The notes under the pieces are model-generated. The model worked only from the letters and a program-made list of their open reading frames with translations, did no database searches and was not told where the DNA came from. DNA of 64,000 bases, taken from NCBI RefSeq assembly GCF_035998675.1, contig NZ_DASYHI010000019.1, positions 248,001 through 312,000 on the forward strand. The letters are read 5' to 3'. Source of the stretch: Telluribacter sp035998675 (lineage in GTDB: Bacteria > Bacteroidota > Bacteroidia > Cytophagales > Spirosomataceae). Position numbers and translations under genes: made by a program. This document shows, piece by piece, positions 60,974-64,000 of the stretch (position 1 is the stretch's first letter; every line of letters starts with the position of its first letter).

Positions 60974-61807
60974 TCAGAGTATAATGGTACGGTTGCTATA
61001 AATAAATACCCGGTCATTAAAAACCAGCTTCAGCGCCTTGGACAACACCGACTTCTCTGTATCGCGTCCCAGCGTAGCCATGTCCGTGGCCTTTTGGCGG
61101 TGGTCCACCTCTTTAACATCCTGCGCAATGATAGGCCCTTCGTCCAGGTCATTGTTCACGAAGTGGGCCGTAGCCCCGATAATCTTGACGCCCCGCTCGT
61201 AGGCCTGCCGGTAGGGATTGGCCCCCACAAAAGCCGGTAGAAACGAATGGTGAATGTTGATGATCCGGTTAGGATAATGTTTGACAAAATCGGACGTAAG
61301 TACCCGCATGTACTTGGCCAGCACTACGTACTCGGGCTGGTAAATATCCAGCGTCCGCAGTATCGCCTCCTCGTGCTCCTCGCGGCTTTTGTGTTCGTGC
61401 GAAATATAATGGAACGGTATCCCGAACTTGCTCACCAGAGGCTGCAGTACATTGTAGTTGCTCACTACGGCCTGTATGGTCGCATCCAGCTCGTCAAAAG
61501 CGTAACGGATCAGCAGCTCGCCCAGGCAGTGGTGCTCTTTGGTCACCATCAAAACCACATCCTTTTTCTTTTTGGGGTTTATCCGCAGGTTTATCCCCCC
61601 AGGAAGTTCGCTGCGAAGTACCTCCAGCAACTGTTCTGAATGGGCTTCCCCCTCAAACTCGGTCCGCATAAAGAAGTAGCCCGAAGGACTTACGTATTCA
61701 TCATTCCGGATAATATTCAGGTTATGCTCAAACAGCACGCGGGTTACGTGGTAGATCAACCCCTTGTGGTCGGGACCATCCATCAGCAGGATATGGCGGT
61801 TATTCAT
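60974..61807 (-). CDS. purU: Formyltetrahydrofolate deformylase
   Basis: Hydrolyses 10-formyl-THF to formate and THF, keeping folate balanced. 277 residues. An N-terminal ACT domain (HILLMDGPDHKGLIYHVT, about 1-80) and a C-terminal formyltransferase fold with LVLAKYMRVLTSDF and the catalytic INIHHSFLPAF. The GPDHKG start and length match PurU. Monocistronic and convergent with the sigma operon. Confidence 0.95.
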   Translation of the reverse strand: MNNRHILLMDGPDHKGLIYHVTRVLFEHNLNIIRNDEYVSPSGYFFMRTEFEGEAHSEQLLEVLRSELPGGINLRINPKKKKDVVLMVTKEHHCLGELLIRYAFDELDATIQAVVSNYNVLQPLVSKFGIPFHYISHEHKSREEHEEAILRTLDIYQPEYVVLAKYMRVLTSDFVKHYPNRIINIHHSFLPAFVGANPYRQAYERGVKIIGATAHFVNNDLDEGPIIAQDVKEVDHRQKATDMATLGRDTEKSVLSKALKLVFNDRVFIYSNRTIIL

Positions 61808-61915
61808 CAGGATTTTTAATATATTGCTCTTACATTCCCTGCCGCAACCGTAGGGAACTCCAAAGTTACGTATGTTTCAAATTAAAGTACTTATCGCGTA
61901 TCACCTACCTTTTTT

Positions 61916-62878
61916 ATGCTGAATCGTCGTGAATTTCTACAGGCTGGCGGAGCCGCCCTGCTCTCCCCTACCCTAACCGAAGCTCTGCCTATAGCCGAGG
62001 GCGGAGGTCTGCCCATGGCCATTTGTACCTGGGACCGCCTTAAGGCTAACGAAGCGGCTAAGGCCGTACTCGAAAAGAAGGGACGCGCACTGGATGCCGT
62101 CGAAGCGGGTGTAAAAGTACAGGAAGCCGACCCCAACGACACCAGCGTAGGCTACGGCGGCCTGCCCGACCGCGACGGCCACGTGACCCTCGACGCCTGT
62201 ATCATGGACGAAAAAGGCAACGCCGGAGCGGTTACCTACCTGGAACATATCATGCACCCCATATCCGTAGCCCGGCTGGTGATGGAAAAGACGCCGCACG
62301 TGATGCTGAGTGGTGCCGGTGCCCTGCGATTCGCCTTAGCCAATGGCTTTAAAAAGACCAATCTGCTGACGCCCCAATCCGAAAAGATCTGGAAAGAGTG
62401 GCTCAAAACGGCTAAATACAAACCCATTGTGAACGTAGAGCGGCACGATACCATCGGGATGCTGGTCCTCGACGCCCAGGGCGATATGTCAGGAGCCTGT
62501 ACTACGAGTGGCATGGCTTTCAAGCTGAACGGCCGCGTGGGCGACTCGCCCATTATCGGGGCGGGGCTGTACGTTGACAACGAGGTAGGCGGGGCTTGCG
62601 CCACGGGCGTAGGTGAATTTGTGATGCGGACACTGGGCTCATTTCTGCTGGTTGAACTCATGCGACAGGGACGTACTCCCCAGCAGGCCTGCGAAGAAGC
62701 CATCGGACGCATTGTGAAAGGTAAAACCAAAGATGATTTCCGGGACTTTCAGGTAGGGTACCTGGCCGTCAATAAAAAGGGCGAATACGGCGCGTACAGC
62801 ATTCAGCAGGGCTTCAACTTCGCCCTCTACCAGAACGGACAGAACCGTGTCATCGAATCAGACTACTGGCTGAAGTAA
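61916..62878 (+). CDS. Glycosylasparaginase, Tat-exported
   Basis: Encodes 320 residues of an N-terminal-nucleophile hydrolase that cleaves the GlcNAc-Asn bond. Autoproteolysis site is between Asp178 and Thr179 (VERHDTIGMLVLD): Thr179 becomes the nucleophile of the beta chain. Twin-arginine-like signal LNRREFLQAGGAALL. The alpha-chain motifs (DPNDTSVGYGGLPDRDG) and TTSGMAFKLNGRVGDSPIIG are conserved. Periplasmic breakdown of glycoproteins is implied. Confidence 0.93.
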   Translation: MLNRREFLQAGGAALLSPTLTEALPIAEGGGLPMAICTWDRLKANEAAKAVLEKKGRALDAVEAGVKVQEADPNDTSVGYGGLPDRDGHVTLDACIMDEKGNAGAVTYLEHIMHPISVARLVMEKTPHVMLSGAGALRFALANGFKKTNLLTPQSEKIWKEWLKTAKYKPIVNVERHDTIGMLVLDAQGDMSGACTTSGMAFKLNGRVGDSPIIGAGLYVDNEVGGACATGVGEFVMRTLGSFLLVELMRQGRTPQQACEEAIGRIVKGKTKDDFRDFQVGYLAVNKKGEYGAYSIQQGFNFALYQNGQNRVIESDYWLK

Positions 62879-62973
62879 CTTTTTCGGCCGAACATTAATG
62901 TTATCTGCATTTACTTAATAATACCTGTTTTTCAATCAAATTAACCAGTAGCGCTTATTTCCTGAATCTTTTT

Positions 62974-64000
62974 TCAGAGCTGCCGGATCCTGATATTCTT
63001 CCACTTCATCAGGTAGGGACCTTTGCCTTCTATGCCGTGCATCTGTAAGCCAATAAATCCTTCGGGATTGGTCTTGTAAATGGCCTCATTAGTGAGGTCT
63101 TCAATCGGCTGACCATTCAGCCAGGTTTGTATGCGCGGGCCTTTGGCCACGATACGTAGCTTGTTCCAGCCCTCGTTGTTCAGGTAGTGGTGGCCGTTCT
63201 GAATTTTGTCGGGCGAGGAGAGCCAGCCCGTTCCCAGCGCCTCTCCGTAGATGAGCCCCGTTGTTGGGGTACCCGGGCGGTGATTCCGCTGCATTTCCAC
63301 CTGCGGACCATACACTCTTCCAGCCCGCTGATCATGGCCTTTGCCTGCCGTTACCGGCTTTACCCGGGTCCGGATCTGAATACCCGAGTTAGTCACACTA
63401 TCGACCATCACGTCCAGCTCGAGCTCAAAGTCACTGAACTTTTGCCGGCTACTCAGGAAAGAATTGGGGCTGCCTTCCTTCGTCCGCCCTACGATGGCTC
63501 CGTCTTCCACGGCAAAGGTATGGGTGCCATTGAGCTGCACCCAGCCGTTCAGGGTTGCGCCGTCAAAGAGATCAACCCAGCCCGTTTCCGCCTTTTTTTG
63601 TTCCGGCTGTTGCTTATTTTTTGAATCCGGCAGGGCGAAGGCTATGATGGAATCGCCGTACCTGGTGCCGTTTTTACCTCCGCCTCCGGCGGCTATCACC
63701 ACGTACTGCTTGCCGTCGATCATGTACACGCTCGGGGTAGCATAGCCCCCGGCGGGCAACTGGTACTCCCACAGTACTTCGCCCGTATGCGTACTAAACG
63801 CCCGGATCTTTTCATCGGGGGTACCCGCTATAAATACCACATCTCCGGCCGTGGCAACGGGCCCGCCAAAGTTTTTTGAGCCGGTATTCCGGATGCCTTT
63901 GGCTACCAGCTCGGGATATTCGCCCAAAGGTACCTTCCACAGAATATCACCCGTTGCCAGATCAATGGCGTTGAGGGTACCCCAGGGCGGCGAAATGGCC
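62974..64000 (-). CDS. PQQ-dependent dehydrogenase fused to DUF1080 domain, 5' end outside window
   Basis: The frame is open to the right edge; only the C-terminal part (about 340 residues) is seen. The visible N-terminal side is the end of a quinoprotein glucose dehydrogenase-like propeller: SPPWGTLNAIDLATGDILW, ATAGDVVFIAGTPDEKIRAF, YVVIAAGGGGKNGTRYGDSI. After a charged Gln/Lys linker comes a DUF1080 (3-keto-disaccharide hydrolase, LamG-like) domain: WVDLFDGATLNGWVQLNGTH, SNSGIQIRTR-type strand, KLRIVAKGPRIQTWLNGQPI. An oxidising enzyme joined to a ketoglycoside hydrolase suggests sugar oxidation then cleavage by one secreted protein. Confidence 0.88.
   Translation of the reverse strand, partial: AISPPWGTLNAIDLATGDILWKVPLGEYPELVAKGIRNTGSKNFGGPVATAGDVVFIAGTPDEKIRAFSTHTGEVLWEYQLPAGGYATPSVYMIDGKQYVVIAAGGGGKNGTRYGDSIIAFALPDSKNKQQPEQKKAETGWVDLFDGATLNGWVQLNGTHTFAVEDGAIVGRTKEGSPNSFLSSRQKFSDFELELDVMVDSVTNSGIQIRTRVKPVTAGKGHDQRAGRVYGPQVEMQRNHRPGTPTTGLIYGEALGTGWLSSPDKIQNGHHYLNNEGWNKLRIVAKGPRIQTWLNGQPIEDLTNEAIYKTNPEGFIGLQMHGIEGKGPYLMKWKNIRIRQL

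Overview
The window looks like a Bacteroidota chromosome, most likely order Cytophagales. Reasons: eukaryote-type (GT3-like) glycogen synthase, ExbB/ExbD/ExbD/TonB block, BatD, DUF4301, DUF4142 and GHL10 proteins, SusD-free but lipoprotein-rich gene content, and promoter-like TAnnTTTG boxes with almost no Shine-Dalgarno signal. The order is an inference; no rRNA or tRNA gene was seen.

Layout. 1-983: end of a small lipoprotein gene that runs off the left edge, and a 3' fragment of meaB cut by a REP-like repeat. 984-6434: a lipoprotein alpha-2-macroglobulin with intact thioester. 6435-16290: an accessory stretch. It holds three clustered REP-like repeats, an AT-rich three-gene operon (two unknown proteins plus a ComEC-like metallo-beta-lactamase-fold protein), a REP-flanked RAYT transposase gene with an in-frame amber codon, a truncated IS66 transposase, a CDF metal transporter, a decayed hydrolase and membrane protein, an outer-membrane barrel and two toxin-antitoxin loci (one toxin broken). 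16311-18248: hydrolase / ECF sigma factor / membrane protein operon. 18720-22725: periplasmic molybdenum aldehyde oxidoreductase of PaoABC type. 22944-27240: cytochrome c-tailed beta-propeller protein, polysaccharide deacetylase, and a second RAYT inside its own palindromes. 27249-40401: housekeeping and envelope genes (YqgE, gamma carbonic anhydrase, DedA, ABC-F, SUMF1-like, Gfo/Idh/MocA, erythromycin esterase with phosphoribosyltransferase, ApbE, AroC, BatD). 40501-46537: a minus-strand energy-transduction block (ExbB, two ExbD, TonB, small membrane protein, PstS-like lipoprotein, TPR protein). 47389-56948: S24 regulator, UvrD/PcrA helicase, DUF4301, glycogen synthase, GHL10 hydrolase, DinB and DUF4142. 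57009-64000: IspH, ECF sigma/anti-sigma/DUF4097-like operon, PurU, glycosylasparaginase, and the 3' end of a PQQ dehydrogenase-DUF1080 fusion that runs off the right edge.

How the parts fit. The core supplies isoprenoid (IspH), shikimate (AroC), folate/formate (PurU), glycogen and DNA-repair functions plus energised outer-membrane uptake. Several exported proteins carry Tat-like (RR) signals or lipoboxes, pointing to a busy periplasm. The accessory stretch has a different base composition: the tetranucleotide GTAC, very common in core genes, is almost absent from the three-gene island at 6934-9262. That island is my best candidate for an undescribed system.
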